A stretch of DNA of 60,285 nucleotides. Origin: Serratia liquefaciens. GTDB taxonomy: Bacteria; Pseudomonadota; Gammaproteobacteria; Enterobacterales; Enterobacteriaceae. The DNA lies in the NCBI GenBank assembly GCA_012719855.1, contig JAAXZN010000062.1, positions 1-60,285 of the forward strand. The letters are read 5' to 3'. Position 1 is the stretch's first letter. The number at the start of each line of letters is the position of its first letter. Below are positions 19,547 to 27,556 of the stretch, piece by piece. The notes beneath the pieces were generated by a model, which was not told where the DNA came from, did no database searches, and was given only the letters and a program-made list of their open reading frames with translations. The position numbers and the translations under genes were made by a program.

Positions 19547-19575
19547 AGGCCGGTGCATTCGCGCCGGCCTTTTTT
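19547..19575 (+). terminator. Intrinsic terminator of alaC
   Basis: GGCCGG-TGCATTCGCG-CCGGCC is followed by TTTTTT, starting 8 nt after the alaC stop. Confidence 0.88.
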
Positions 19576-19650
19576 CTCTCCGCTAAGGTTTTCTTCATTA
19601 TTTACCCACTATGCTCCAATAAGATTTTCTTTATTTATTTGGAAGCATGT

Positions 19651-20175
19651 ATGGGTAATCGCTACGCAAGATCGCAAATTGTTTTGCACTGGCTGACGCT
19701 GCTGATGGTGATCCTCACCTATGCGGCAATGCTGCTGAAAAATTCGGTACCGGATGATTTGGCGTCGCTGGTAAAAAACCTGCATTTTAACTTCGGCCTG
19801 ACGGTCTTTCTGCTGATGTTCATTCGGTTGGGGTTGCGTCGGCGTTATGCTGCACCGGCAACCACGCCGCCGCTGGAAGAGTGGCAGGAATGGGGCGCCA
19901 GAATCTTTCACGCGCTGCTCTATCTGCTGTTTCTCATCTTGCCGGTATTGGGTGTATTGACGCTGGCGTATGGGGGAAAAGAGTGGGTATTGCTGGGGTG
20001 GCAAGTTCCTCAGTTCGTCACGCCGGATCCGTTGCTGCGTCGGATAATCAAAAGCACGCATGAGACTCTGGCCAACACCGGTTACTTTATTATTGGTGCG
20101 CACGCGTTGGCGGCGCTGTACCACCACTATCTGCGCAAGGACGATACCCTGCGCCGCATGATGCCGGGGAAATAG
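19651..20175 (+). CDS. cybB: Cytochrome b561 (CybB/YodB family)
   Basis: This 174-residue four-helix membrane cytochrome b (E. coli CybB 176) carries two hemes b and acts as a superoxide:ubiquinone oxidoreductase. Heme-ligand candidates are His in IVLHWLTL near residue 13, His in NLHFNFGL, His in FHALLYLL and the His cluster HALAALYHHYL near the C-terminus. The ATG at 19651 follows GGAAG; the in-frame TTG at 19639 is not needed. A strong terminator follows at 20195. Confidence 0.9.
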   Translation: MGNRYARSQIVLHWLTLLMVILTYAAMLLKNSVPDDLASLVKNLHFNFGLTVFLLMFIRLGLRRRYAAPATTPPLEEWQEWGARIFHALLYLLFLILPVLGVLTLAYGGKEWVLLGWQVPQFVTPDPLLRRIIKSTHETLANTGYFIIGAHALAALYHHYLRKDDTLRRMMPGK

Positions 20176-20194
20176 CCGGGGGAGCAGAAACAAC

Positions 20195-20219
20195 AAAGGG
20201 GCGCTGGTGCGCCCCTTTA
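20195..20219. terminator. Terminator between cybB and ypdK
   Basis: AAAGGGGCGC-TGGT-GCGCCCCTTTAT is a perfect 10-bp stem 19 nt after the cybB stop. It can also serve the convergent ypdK transcript, whose stop is 25 nt away on the other side. Confidence 0.88.
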
Positions 20220-20243
20220 TCTAGATTCCCGGTTATGCCTTGG

Positions 20244-20318
20244 TTATGCAACCATCAGCATAAAGGTGCCAATCCATGTAACCAACATGAATGAAACGCC
20301 CATAACAAAATATTTCAC
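20244..20318 (-). CDS. ypdK: YpdK, 24-residue inner-membrane micro-protein
   Basis: A short frame reads MKYFVMGVSFMLVTWIGTFMLMVA, starting at GTG (20318) with GGGAG seven bases upstream and ending with TAA. It aligns along its whole length with E. coli YpdK (MKYFFMGISFMVIVWAGTF then ALMI as I recall it), a 23-residue single-helix membrane protein encoded next to alaC. Here it is also one gene from alaC. Conservation of sequence, length and place makes it real. Its function is unknown. Confidence 0.85.
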   Translation of the reverse strand: MKYFVMGVSFMLVTWIGTFMLMVA

Positions 20319-20621
20319 TGAACAACTCCCGTTTGGAGTCCCTCGCAAGCCAATGATCCCGATTGTTGTGCTGAGTGTTTTGTGGGTAGTCCAAGGCTAA
20401 CAGGCGGATCCTTCAAGAGGAAGAACAACGTCCTTGGCCATGGATTACCCGGTTGTCGCGCTCATAGTCCTTGAGGTAAAACATGAACCACGACAGGATC
20501 GGCGCTAATGTACTCCCATTGCCAGCCTGATTACAATACTGTGTTTTTGATCACATTTTTTGGCGATTTCTTAACCAACACTGACTGTTTTTAAACGATT
20601 TTTATTTACCTTTTTTATCAG
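20319..20621. other. Non-coding stretch upstream of ypdK
   Basis: About 300 nt lie between ypdK and the next small gene with no long frame on either strand. A 23-codon frame on the minus strand (20484-20413, MFYLKDYERDNRVIHGQG...) has a poor ribosome site and I do not call it. The AT-rich part near 20580-20620 is probably the ypdK promoter side or the end of the leftward small gene. Confidence 0.5.
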
Positions 20622-20652
20622 GCAAAAAAGGATTAGCCCGCTGAAGCGGGCT
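20622..20652 (-). terminator. Terminator after the 31-residue gene
   Basis: On the minus strand AGCCCGC-TTCA-GCGGGCT forms a 7-bp stem followed after a short AATCC by TTTTTT. It is placed 37 nt after the stop codon at 20689. The T run is slightly offset, so efficiency is uncertain. Confidence 0.65.
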
Positions 20653-20688
20653 TTATAATTATGCTTGCTGTGATGTTATGAAAAGGGA

Positions 20689-20784
20689 TCAGGCGACGGC
20701 GTTGGCGCCGGTCAGCAGGATGACCCAGAAGACAAGGCACGACAGCAGAATAACGGTCCAGATATTGCGGCGACTCCACTCCAT
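20689..20784 (-). CDS. Putative 31-residue single-helix membrane protein
   Basis: The frame MEWSRRNIWTVILLSCLVFWVILLTGANAVA has a positively charged N-terminus, one hydrophobic helix (about residues 9-25) and a small polar tail. GAAGG stands six bases before the ATG, and a hairpin terminator follows the stop. It resembles the many enterobacterial stress-related micro-proteins, and the FWV run recalls YmiA, but I cannot name it. No function is proposed. Confidence 0.62.
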   Translation of the reverse strand: MEWSRRNIWTVILLSCLVFWVILLTGANAVA

Positions 20785-20876
20785 TTTTAGCCTTCACTTT
20801 TTTGCTTTTGGTGATTCGGTAACGAACACATCGGCGAAAAGTGGAGAATATTTAGCCCCCGACAAAAATATTTTTC

Positions 20877-21317
20877 TTAACTCTGACGAACTTCTGCTAC
20901 CGAGGTCCGGACTTCATAGCCCAACAGGTAAAGCGCCTGTTCCAGTGCTTCCACCTTTGAGGCATAGGTGACATCCAGCAGGCGATCCATTTGGCCGGCG
21001 TTAAAGCCCAGTTTGCGCGCCAGATCGGCTTTGGAGGTGGCACCGGCCAGCATAATGTTATGCAGTTCGAGTTTTAGCTTTACCAGCACCGGCAGGTGGA
21101 TAGCCAATTCATCCGGTAGAGCTGGGGAAGGGGCAGGCACCGGGCGGCCTTCTTCCATTTCCATGGCGATGGCAAGCAGCAGGCTTTCCTGCGCTTCCAG
21201 CTCGATATCTTCACGTTTATAGCAGGCGGCCTGCTGTTCAGGAAAATCGCGAAAGTGAATCTGCCAGGCGTCGCTTTCGTTATCGAAGGCGTAATGGGCG
21301 GGGTAGTGACAAGACAT
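20877..21317 (-). CDS. HicB-like antitoxin family protein, no HicA beside it
   Basis: This 146-residue protein has an N-terminal HicB partial RNase H-like fold (MSCHYPAHYAFDNESDAWQIHFRDFPE, then EDIELEAQESLLLAIAMEMEEGRPVPAPS). Its C-terminal DNA-binding helix-turn-helix includes SKADLARKLGFNAGQMDRLLD. HicB proteins normally neutralise and autoregulate with a small HicA toxin encoded upstream; no HicA-like frame is visible on either side. It is either an orphan antitoxin or a regulator. The ATG at 21317 has GGAAA upstream. It probably follows the membrane-protein gene at 21392 in one transcript. Confidence 0.8.
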   Translation of the reverse strand: MSCHYPAHYAFDNESDAWQIHFRDFPEQQAACYKREDIELEAQESLLLAIAMEMEEGRPVPAPSPALPDELAIHLPVLVKLKLELHNIMLAGATSKADLARKLGFNAGQMDRLLDVTYASKVEALEQALYLLGYEVRTSVAEVRQS

Positions 21318-21391
21318 GGCATTTCCTGTTTGGGCCGGGAGAGATGCGGCATTGTGACCGCTTGCCCCGCAGATAGCCAGCGGCGACGCGC

Positions 21392-21832
21392 CTAACCGGC
21401 CTTCCGTGTCCGAAACCCTGAAGGAAGCAGCAGTGCGCACAGCAGCCCTAACAGGCTGATCAGGATAAGCCAGCGTTCGACAGGGCCGGGATGGTAGTTA
21501 TTCACCACGCTGAGCCCATACAGCACCAGAGCCAGCGGCCAACCGAGCGTGCCGATGTCGTTGAACCGAAAGGCGGTACGGGCTACAAACCAAAGGGTTA
21601 ACCCTATCCACCACAGCGACCACAGCATAATGCACAGCAGGTAGACAAATACCGCAAAAAACTCGCCGATATCGCTGTGTGCGTAAACACGAAACCGGTT
21701 TTCATCCAGATAGGGGGACAGACAGGACAACAGGGTCAGGCCGGCAGCGAAAATAAGCACGGAGAATGCATAAGTTCGGCGAGCAATGCGTCTTTGAAAG
21801 GTGTTTTTAGCGATCTGTCCGAGAGAGTCCAA
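21392..21832 (-). CDS. Hypothetical inner-membrane protein, four helices
   Basis: This 146-residue protein has about four hydrophobic segments (FSVLIFAAGLTLLSCL, FFAVFVYLLCIMLWSLWWIGLTLWF, WPLALVLYGLSVV, WLILISLLGLLCALLL). The run ARTAFRFNDIGTLGWPL faintly recalls the RLHDIG core of DUF805 proteins, but I do not assign the family. The only plausible start in frame is TTG at 21832 with a weak GGAA. It lies 75 nt upstream of the HicB-like gene on the same strand. Confidence 0.6.
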   Translation of the reverse strand: MDSLGQIAKNTFQRRIARRTYAFSVLIFAAGLTLLSCLSPYLDENRFRVYAHSDIGEFFAVFVYLLCIMLWSLWWIGLTLWFVARTAFRFNDIGTLGWPLALVLYGLSVVNNYHPGPVERWLILISLLGLLCALLLPSGFRTRKAG

Positions 21833-22126
21833 AATTGCATTCCGTTGTGTCAGTGATTGCCGACGGGGTGAGCCGCTAAAAAAAGGCAGTGTAGGGAGGC
21901 TTTGCGTCGAGTCAAGATGAGAGTCTATCTCATTTAATCAAGGTTTAGGTTTTTGTCGGTGCCGCTGGCTTACCCTAAGTGGTGCTTTGTTTCTGTGTTG
22001 TTCATCACATTTTAAAACGCTTTGTCTCGCAGCCCGCTGATGAGCGACATAATCCAGTTTGTTCGCACCCGACAATGGATTAACATAACCCACACTTATC
22101 ACTGGCCTGGCTTATATGGATATCCG

Positions 22127-23212
22127 ATGCGTCATTTAGTTGTTCTTCTCCCCCTGCTTACCCTACTGACTGCCTGTAGCAGCGGGCCGAAGTCGACCCC
22201 GGCCGCGCCTCAGGACAACGCCGTGAAAGGGGGATTCCTGTTGACGCCGGCGCATTCCGGTCAGCCGTTGGGCGGGGATTTCGCAAATAATCCGAACACC
22301 GCCCGCTTTATCGATAAAATGGTGCGGGAGCACGGTTTCGATCGTCAGCAATTGCATGACGTACTGGCGCAGGCCCGTCGGCTGGATTCCGTGCTGCGAC
22401 TGATGGATCGCCAGGCGCCGACGCCAAGCACCCAGGGACCGACCGGGCCAAACGGTTCCTGGTTGCGTTATCGTAATAAATTCATCACCCCGGACAACGT
22501 GCAAAACGGCGTGCAGTTCTGGAATCAATATCAGGACGCGTTGCAGCGCGCCTATCAGGTCTACGGCGTGCCGCCGGAGATCATTGTCGGCATTATCGGC
22601 GTTGAAACCCGTTGGGGCCGAGTGATGGGTAAAACCCGCATTATCGATGCGCTGGCGACGCTGGCCTTCGACTATCCGCGTCGCGCCGACTACTTTGCCG
22701 GCGAGCTGGAAACCTTCTTGCTGATGTCGCGCACCGAAGGGGATGACCCGCTGGAGCTGCGCGGTTCCTTCGCCGGGGCGATGGGCTACGGTCAGTTTAT
22801 GCCGTCTTCATTCAAGAGCTATGCGGTTGACTTCAACGGCGACGGCCACATCAACCTGTGGGATCCGGTGGATGCCATCGGCAGCGTTGCCAACTACTTT
22901 AAGGCACACGGTTGGGCCAAGGGCGAACCCGTGGCGATACAGGCAAATGGCCAGGCACCAGGGCTGGAAAATGGGTTTAAAACCCGCTATTCCGTTGCCA
23001 GTCTGGCGGAGGCCGGGTTGAGCCCGCAAGGGTCGCTGGGCGACAATCAGGAAGCCAGCCTGCTGCGTCTGGATGTTGGCACCGGTTACCAGTATTGGTA
23101 CGGTCTGCCAAACTTCTACACCATCACTCGCTACAACCACAGCACCCATTATGCGATGGCGGTTTGGCAGTTGGGTGAAGCGGTGGGCCGGTCGGCACGC
23201 GGCGGATTCTGA
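22127..23212 (+). CDS. mltB: Membrane-bound lytic murein transglycosylase B
   Basis: This 361-residue outer-membrane lipoprotein (E. coli MltB 361) cleaves peptidoglycan glycan strands, leaving 1,6-anhydro-muramic acid ends. The signal peptide MRHLVVLLPLLTLLTAC ends in a lipobox with Cys17. The catalytic Glu is Glu160 in GIIGVETRWGRVMGK, and the EF-hand-like VDFNGDGHINLWD calcium loop of Slt35 is present. I use the ATG at 22127 so that the lipoprotein signal is at the N-terminus; the frame is open back to 22022. Confidence 0.95.
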   Translation: MRHLVVLLPLLTLLTACSSGPKSTPAAPQDNAVKGGFLLTPAHSGQPLGGDFANNPNTARFIDKMVREHGFDRQQLHDVLAQARRLDSVLRLMDRQAPTPSTQGPTGPNGSWLRYRNKFITPDNVQNGVQFWNQYQDALQRAYQVYGVPPEIIVGIIGVETRWGRVMGKTRIIDALATLAFDYPRRADYFAGELETFLLMSRTEGDDPLELRGSFAGAMGYGQFMPSSFKSYAVDFNGDGHINLWDPVDAIGSVANYFKAHGWAKGEPVAIQANGQAPGLENGFKTRYSVASLAEAGLSPQGSLGDNQEASLLRLDVGTGYQYWYGLPNFYTITRYNHSTHYAMAVWQLGEAVGRSARGGF

Positions 23213-23230
23213 TACCGGACCAGCAATGAA

Positions 23231-23252
23231 AAAGGCCGCGTATGCGGCCTTA
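23231..23252 (+). terminator. First of two near-identical hairpins after mltB
   Basis: AAGGCCGC-GTAT-GCGGCCTT, starting about 20 nt after the mltB stop, has a weak TAGTTAG tail. It may be a partial terminator. Confidence 0.7.
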
Positions 23253-23262
23253 GTTAGATGAC

Positions 23263-23294
23263 AAACACCCGAAAAGCGTGGTTTTCGGGTGTTT
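23263..23294. repeat. 13-bp-arm perfect inverted repeat
   Basis: AAACACCCGAAAA-GCGTGG-TTTTCGGGTGTTT has 13 matched base pairs and a 6-nt loop, and lies between two copies of a GGCCGC hairpin. It could be a second terminator or the binding site of a protein. Confidence 0.75.
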
Positions 23295-23378
23295 GGGGAA
23301 ACCCTGAAGACCGAATCCTTTGTTTCTATGAGCGCACAAAACATAACGTTTAAGAGCAGAGGATTTTGTCAGCAGTCA

Positions 23379-23403
23379 GAGGCCGCGTATGCGGCCTTTT
23401 TTA
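23379..23403. terminator. Second GGCCGC hairpin, before the porin stop
   Basis: AGGCCGC-GTAT-GCGGCCTTTTTTA repeats the hairpin at 23231 with a proper T run on the plus strand. It lies 13 nt from the stop of the convergent porin gene, so it closes the plus-strand transcript. On the minus strand it lacks a T run. Confidence 0.75.
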
Positions 23404-23415
23404 CGTCGGTGACAA

Positions 23416-24567
23416 TCAGAAATCGTAGCGCAAACGCACCAGCGTCATATCGCCGAGGTTGTCGGTGCTGGACGTCAGTACGTGTTCCACGTCCACACGG
23501 AAACCGTAATCAAACTGTACCGTCACGCCAAGACCGTTATCGATACGCTGATAGTTGCGGCCAGTTACGTACTCAAGACGGTCGCCCATAAAGTATGGCA
23601 TCACGGATTTCACCGCATATTGGCCTACCGGTACGGTATAACCCGCCAGATATTCAATCCCCCAGGCATCGCCGGCGAAGTAGTCGTTAACGTTGGCTTT
23701 TTTGGTGGTCAGGAAGTTGTTGTACCAACCGCCGCCAAAGGTCAGGGTCCAGTTGTCCGGCTTCCAGCTGATCGCCGTACCGACAATATTCTGATCGTAA
23801 TTTTTCGAGCCGCTGGTGGAAGGATTACGCATCTCGGCGCGGGTATAGTTCCACGCGGTACCCCAGGTCAGGTCCGGTGTCAGGTGGTAGTCCACGCCCA
23901 GTGAGCCGCCGCCCTGACGCTTGTAGCGCAGACCGTTGCCCGGCAAATATTCGCCATCGCTGAACAGGTAAGAGGCATACACATCGGCATCGCCGAAGCT
24001 GTTTTTGTACTTCAGCATCTTGCGCGAACGGTAAGAGCCGTCGTAGTCGCCGTTGATGCCGTTGCCGGGTGCCTGGGCCAACATGTCGTAGTCCCAGATA
24101 TCGGTTTTGGCGCCGACCACGTCGTAGTAAATGCTGTTTTGCTGGCCGAAGGTCAGTTGCCCCCAGGTTTTGCTTTTCAGACCGGTGTACAGCATACGGC
24201 GGCTGGTGTCGTTGGCGCCGTCGGCGTAGTGGTTATCCCAGTTGAACAGCGCGGGAATATTGACCCCCAGCTCGTAATAGCTGATCCAGCTAATGTCATC
24301 GAACAGGTAGTAATCGGCGGCAAAGCGGAAGCGGGTGCCGCCGTCGAAACCGTTACGTTTGTAAGATCCTTTATCGCCATCGCCGGTCATGTTGTTGAAC
24401 TGCGGGCGGATGCTGCCGCCAACGGTAAAGTTAAGACGGCTCAACGGATCGCCGGCCTGCGGATCCTGCTTCAACAAAGTGATTTCAGCCTGGGCAGCGA
24501 AAGAAGCACTGCCAACGACCATTCCCAGAGCCACAGCCTGAGTTAATGCGCGCAATTTGTGTGTCAT
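23416..24567 (-). CDS. Outer-membrane porin (beta-barrel)
   Basis: This 383-residue protein has a cleavable signal (LTQAVALGMVVGSASFAAQA before EITLLKQDP) and a mature domain of alternating aromatic and glycine-rich strands ending in LVRLRYDF, the terminal Phe needed for BAM assembly. TWGQLTFGQQNSIYYDVVGAKTD is typical of general porins, where it precedes the constriction loop 3. It is not a close match to OmpC/OmpF or PhoE that I can recognise, so I give no symbol. Solute specificity is unknown. About 420 nt of AT-rich sequence precede the gene. Confidence 0.85.
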   Translation of the reverse strand: MTHKLRALTQAVALGMVVGSASFAAQAEITLLKQDPQAGDPLSRLNFTVGGSIRPQFNNMTGDGDKGSYKRNGFDGGTRFRFAADYYLFDDISWISYYELGVNIPALFNWDNHYADGANDTSRRMLYTGLKSKTWGQLTFGQQNSIYYDVVGAKTDIWDYDMLAQAPGNGINGDYDGSYRSRKMLKYKNSFGDADVYASYLFSDGEYLPGNGLRYKRQGGGSLGVDYHLTPDLTWGTAWNYTRAEMRNPSTSGSKNYDQNIVGTAISWKPDNWTLTFGGGWYNNFLTTKKANVNDYFAGDAWGIEYLAGYTVPVGQYAVKSVMPYFMGDRLEYVTGRNYQRIDNGLGVTVQFDYGFRVDVEHVLTSSTDNLGDMTLVRLRYDF

Positions 24568-24988
24568 TTTTTATCCCTGTTTGTAGATTGCCAATCTCAC
24601 CGAAACCCTTTGGCATCAGCGAATTGCTCAGGATGATTTCTGAGCGTTTTCATTGTTTTTTGGCGTGAGTAAAGCGGAACGCATATGTAACACAATGTGC
24701 GTCACAAAAAGTTACTTTTCTTGCTAATTATTTGGTTTGTTTTTAATCGACTCGTTGCGACAGGAGTGGCGAGTCGTGCGGAAAATGCTCACTTGAGAGG
24801 GGGAGGGCGACGTCAACCTTCGGATGAATTCATCTAACACAAAGCTCTATATTTATCACTTGTCAGAGAATGGCATATGCCGTGTAATTTCATGGTAACG
24901 AAATATATTTAAATGAATTTTCTGTCTCGTGATTTAACACGGATGATTTACAAGTCAGATGAAATTGATAAGGGTTGTGGAGGTTATT
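24568..24988. other. AT-rich gap between porin and small secreted protein
   Basis: No credible gene is visible on either strand. The part nearest the porin must hold its promoter and 5' leader. The stretch near 24820-24960 is markedly AT-rich compared with flanking genes. I saw no full CRP or OmpR site I would defend. Confidence 0.5.
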
Positions 24989-25279
24989 ATGAAAGGATAT
25001 TTCATGCTGTTAATCGGGCTTTTTTCAATGCCGGTAATGGCGGCTGAATCACATGTTTGTCAGTCAAAATCTTATGATTATGCCAGTATCGGTGAGATGC
25101 GATTGAGTGATGATACCTTGTTTAACTGTCGCGGCGTCGGCCGTATGACTATTCCGGATTTAGCTAAGCGAGGGTGGAAGGTCATTCATGTAGCGCAACA
25201 AACTGAATATACCGGGGATACTGACAGCGACAGTGAGGTGATTAAAATGTACCAGGAAATATTGATTTATAAAGAATAG
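24989..25279 (+). CDS. Hypothetical small secreted protein
   Basis: This 96-residue protein begins MKGYFMLLIGLFSMPVMAAES, a signal peptide likely cut after AMAA-type residues. The mature part has two Cys (HVCQSK and FNCRGV) that could form a disulphide in the periplasm. The ATG at 24989 follows a good GGAGG; the frame opens 10 codons earlier. Its codon use and AT content differ from the core genes around, which suggests later acquisition. I do not recognise a family. Confidence 0.65.
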   Translation: MKGYFMLLIGLFSMPVMAAESHVCQSKSYDYASIGEMRLSDDTLFNCRGVGRMTIPDLAKRGWKVIHVAQQTEYTGDTDSDSEVIKMYQEILIYKE

Positions 25280-25372
25280 TTTTTCCTCTTCCCCTAGATA
25301 TTATTTTTATCACCTCATTATTTTCGGTGAGGGTGGGGTGTATTTATAGCTCAGCGGTTTGCGGGAGGCTCG

Positions 25373-26296
25373 ATGAGTGCCAGAAATAATATAGACGGCA
25401 AAGCCGGCGCCGCCATGGTGATGATATGTGCCATATGGGGGCTGCAGCAGGTGGCGATCAAGGCAGCCGAACCGGATATTTCCGCCGTACTGCAGATCGC
25501 TATCAGATCAGGGATTGCCGCTTTGGCGGTCTATCTCCTGGCGCGTTTTAAAGGCGAGAAGTTTTTATTAGATCCCCGCACGCTGTTAGCCGGTTTCGGC
25601 GTTGGGTTGTCGTTCGCGCTGGAGTTCTTTTTCGTCTCTGAAGGCTTGCGCTATACCAGCGCTTCGCACATGGCGGTCTTTCTGTACACGGCCCCCCTTT
25701 TTTCTGCCATAGGGCTGCATTTTCTCATCAGGCATGAGCGCTTGTCGGCTGTGCAATGGGCAGGTATTGCCATCGCTTTCGGCGGCGTTGTACTTGCTAT
25801 CTCCGGCATGGGCGAGAGTTCAGGGGGGAGGAATCAGCTGCGCGGCGATATTTATGGCCTGCTGGCTGGGTTATCCTGGGGCGGCTCTACTATTCTCATT
25901 CGAACTACCGGTCTGGCGAATTGCTCGTCAAAGCAGACCCTGCTGTTCCAGCTGACGGGCGCCTGCATTGTGCTATCCCTGTTGGCGATGACGATGCCGA
26001 ACGTGCATTTCACGCTGAGTTACGTGGCCTGGAGCAGTTTGGTATTCCAAACGGTTATCGTCTCATTTATCAGTTACTTGATTTGGTTCTCCCTGCTGCG
26101 TCATTATCAGGCGTCTTCGCTGGGCATTCTGACTTTTATGACGCCTATTTTTGGCATCCTGGCCGGCGTGGTGATTTTGGGAGAACCCCTGCAGATCGAA
26201 TTCGTATTGGGTTCAGTGCTGATCGTTTTGGGGCTTATTGTCGTGAGCTGCTCATATTTGTTTTATTTTACCAGAAGGATTGCACCAAAAATATAA
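25373..26296 (+). CDS. EamA/DMT-family exporter
   Basis: This 307-residue inner-membrane protein has two EamA domains of five helices each. The first opens with MVMICAIWGLQQVAIKAAEPDISAVLQIAIRSGIAAL, typical of drug/metabolite transporters of the RhaT/YdcZ type. The second includes GDIYGLLAGLSWGGSTILIR and YLIWFSLLRHYQASSLGILTFMTPIFGILAGVVILGE, the family's end motif. It would export a metabolite or amino acid, substrate unknown. GGGAGG precedes the ATG. The next gene starts 3 nt after its stop. Confidence 0.9.
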   Translation: MSARNNIDGKAGAAMVMICAIWGLQQVAIKAAEPDISAVLQIAIRSGIAALAVYLLARFKGEKFLLDPRTLLAGFGVGLSFALEFFFVSEGLRYTSASHMAVFLYTAPLFSAIGLHFLIRHERLSAVQWAGIAIAFGGVVLAISGMGESSGGRNQLRGDIYGLLAGLSWGGSTILIRTTGLANCSSKQTLLFQLTGACIVLSLLAMTMPNVHFTLSYVAWSSLVFQTVIVSFISYLIWFSLLRHYQASSLGILTFMTPIFGILAGVVILGEPLQIEFVLGSVLIVLGLIVVSCSYLFYFTRRIAPKI

Positions 26297-26299
26297 ACT

Positions 26300-26599
26300 A
26301 TGGACGTTGATATTCATACCTATCAGATAAACTGTGAAAGCCAATTAATTATTACCGTACAAGTGTCAAAGTATGCCTGGGGTTATCCTTTGATCACCTT
26401 AAGCGATAATGGTGATTTCTTTGTGATGAAAAATACCAAACGGGGACGCTTAGCTAACCAAACTCCGGTCGAAATAATAAATTTTGCTAATAACTATGCT
26501 GTGGTGTGGGATAATAGCCGCAAGCATATTTATTATTCAAAATCCGGACGATTGTACAGCTGCGCGCTGGAGTTTTCGTACACGCCGAAGAAATGGTAA
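26300..26599 (+). CDS. Hypothetical 99-residue protein after the EamA gene
   Basis: The frame runs MDVDIHTYQINCESQLIITVQVSKYAW... to ...LEFSYTPKKW. It is AT-rich, has no signal peptide or membrane segment, and is rich in Tyr and Asn. The start lies 3 nt past the EamA stop with no clear ribosome site, so it would depend on translational coupling. No family is recognised. It could be real or a chance frame. Confidence 0.4.
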   Translation: MDVDIHTYQINCESQLIITVQVSKYAWGYPLITLSDNGDFFVMKNTKRGRLANQTPVEIINFANNYAVVWDNSRKHIYYSKSGRLYSCALEFSYTPKKW

Positions 26600-26626
26600 T
26601 CACCCCGGTTTTTTGCCACTGGCCCG

Positions 26627-27556
26627 TCAGACCAGAGGCGTTATTTTCATCATCCATTCTTTGAAGGCGATAATCTTTGGCCACTGACGCCCAGAGAGCG
26701 TCGACATAAAATAGCTGTGTTCGCAGGGCAGGACCATGTCGGTAAACGGGATAATCAGTTCACCGCTTTTGATCCAGTCTTGCACCAGATTGAGACGCCC
26801 CATTGCCACGCCAAGATGCTGAGTTGCCGCCAACACGGCCAGGTCAGAGCGGTCAAACTCCATGCTTTTGGCGTCGGTATCCAGGCCCAAATCAAAATGC
26901 TGTGACCAGATCTGCCACTCGTCTTCACCGGAGTTGTAGCGATCGTGCAGCAGGGTGCAGTGCATCAGGTTTTCAGGTGCGTTGTAGAGGTTATGCGCTT
27001 TGGCGTATTTCTCCGTGCAGATCGGGACCATGGACTCCCGCATAAAGATTTCGTCCAGCTGTTTATCCGACGGTGGGCGGCCAAAATACATGGCTAAATC
27101 AACGCCCCGATTGGCCAAATTGATATTTTCCTGCCCGGTGAGAATGTTTAGATGAATGGTCGGATGCAGGGCAATAAAATCGCCGATGCGGGGTATCAGC
27201 AAACACTGAACCAGAGAGGGGTGCGAATAAAGGGTCAGGGTGCCCGTCAGCTCGCGGTTTTTGATATCCAGGATTTCCTGCGTCAGGGCATCGAAGGAAT
27301 GATTTAACGCCCATTGCATTCTCTCGCCATCCGGCGTTAGCGTAATTCGGCGGTGGAAGCGTTGGAATAAAAGAAACCCCAGTTCTTTTTCCAGCAGGTT
27401 AATTCTGTGGCTTACGGCGCTGGGAGTAATGGACAGTTCTTCCGCCGCCAGTGAAAAAGATAAATGACGGGCGACGCATTCAAAAGTATGCAGACGAGAG
27501 AATTGATAGCTGGTCAGCGGGTTTGCTCGTCGTGAATATTTTTTGTTGGGGAACAT
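26627..27556 (-). CDS. DsdC-like LysR-type regulator
   Basis: This 309-residue LysR-type regulator is similar to E. coli DsdC over its length: LHTFECVARHLSFSLAAEELSITPSAVSHRINLLEKELG is the DNA-binding domain, and ILDIKNRELTGTLTLYSHPS, FDRSDLAVLAATQHLGVAMGR and LSGRQWPKIIAF track DsdC. DsdC activates dsdXA for D-serine uptake and breakdown, yet no dsdX or dsdA lies here. The closest neighbours are the EamA exporter and an unknown gene, running towards it. It may control distant genes or have a different ligand. Confidence 0.86.
   Translation of the reverse strand: MFPNKKYSRRANPLTSYQFSRLHTFECVARHLSFSLAAEELSITPSAVSHRINLLEKELGFLLFQRFHRRITLTPDGERMQWALNHSFDALTQEILDIKNRELTGTLTLYSHPSLVQCLLIPRIGDFIALHPTIHLNILTGQENINLANRGVDLAMYFGRPPSDKQLDEIFMRESMVPICTEKYAKAHNLYNAPENLMHCTLLHDRYNSGEDEWQIWSQHFDLGLDTDAKSMEFDRSDLAVLAATQHLGVAMGRLNLVQDWIKSGELIIPFTDMVLPCEHSYFMSTLSGRQWPKIIAFKEWMMKITPLV

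Noticed and set aside
20413-20484. 23-codon minus-strand frame MFYLKDYERDNRVIHGQG... upstream of ypdK
   Set aside because: Weak ribosome site, no family match and no clear composition bias; mentioned only as part of the gap.
20678-20971. 97-codon plus-strand frame across the small gene and the end of the HicB-like gene
   Set aside because: It overlaps two better-supported minus-strand genes and has no plausible domain or ribosome site.
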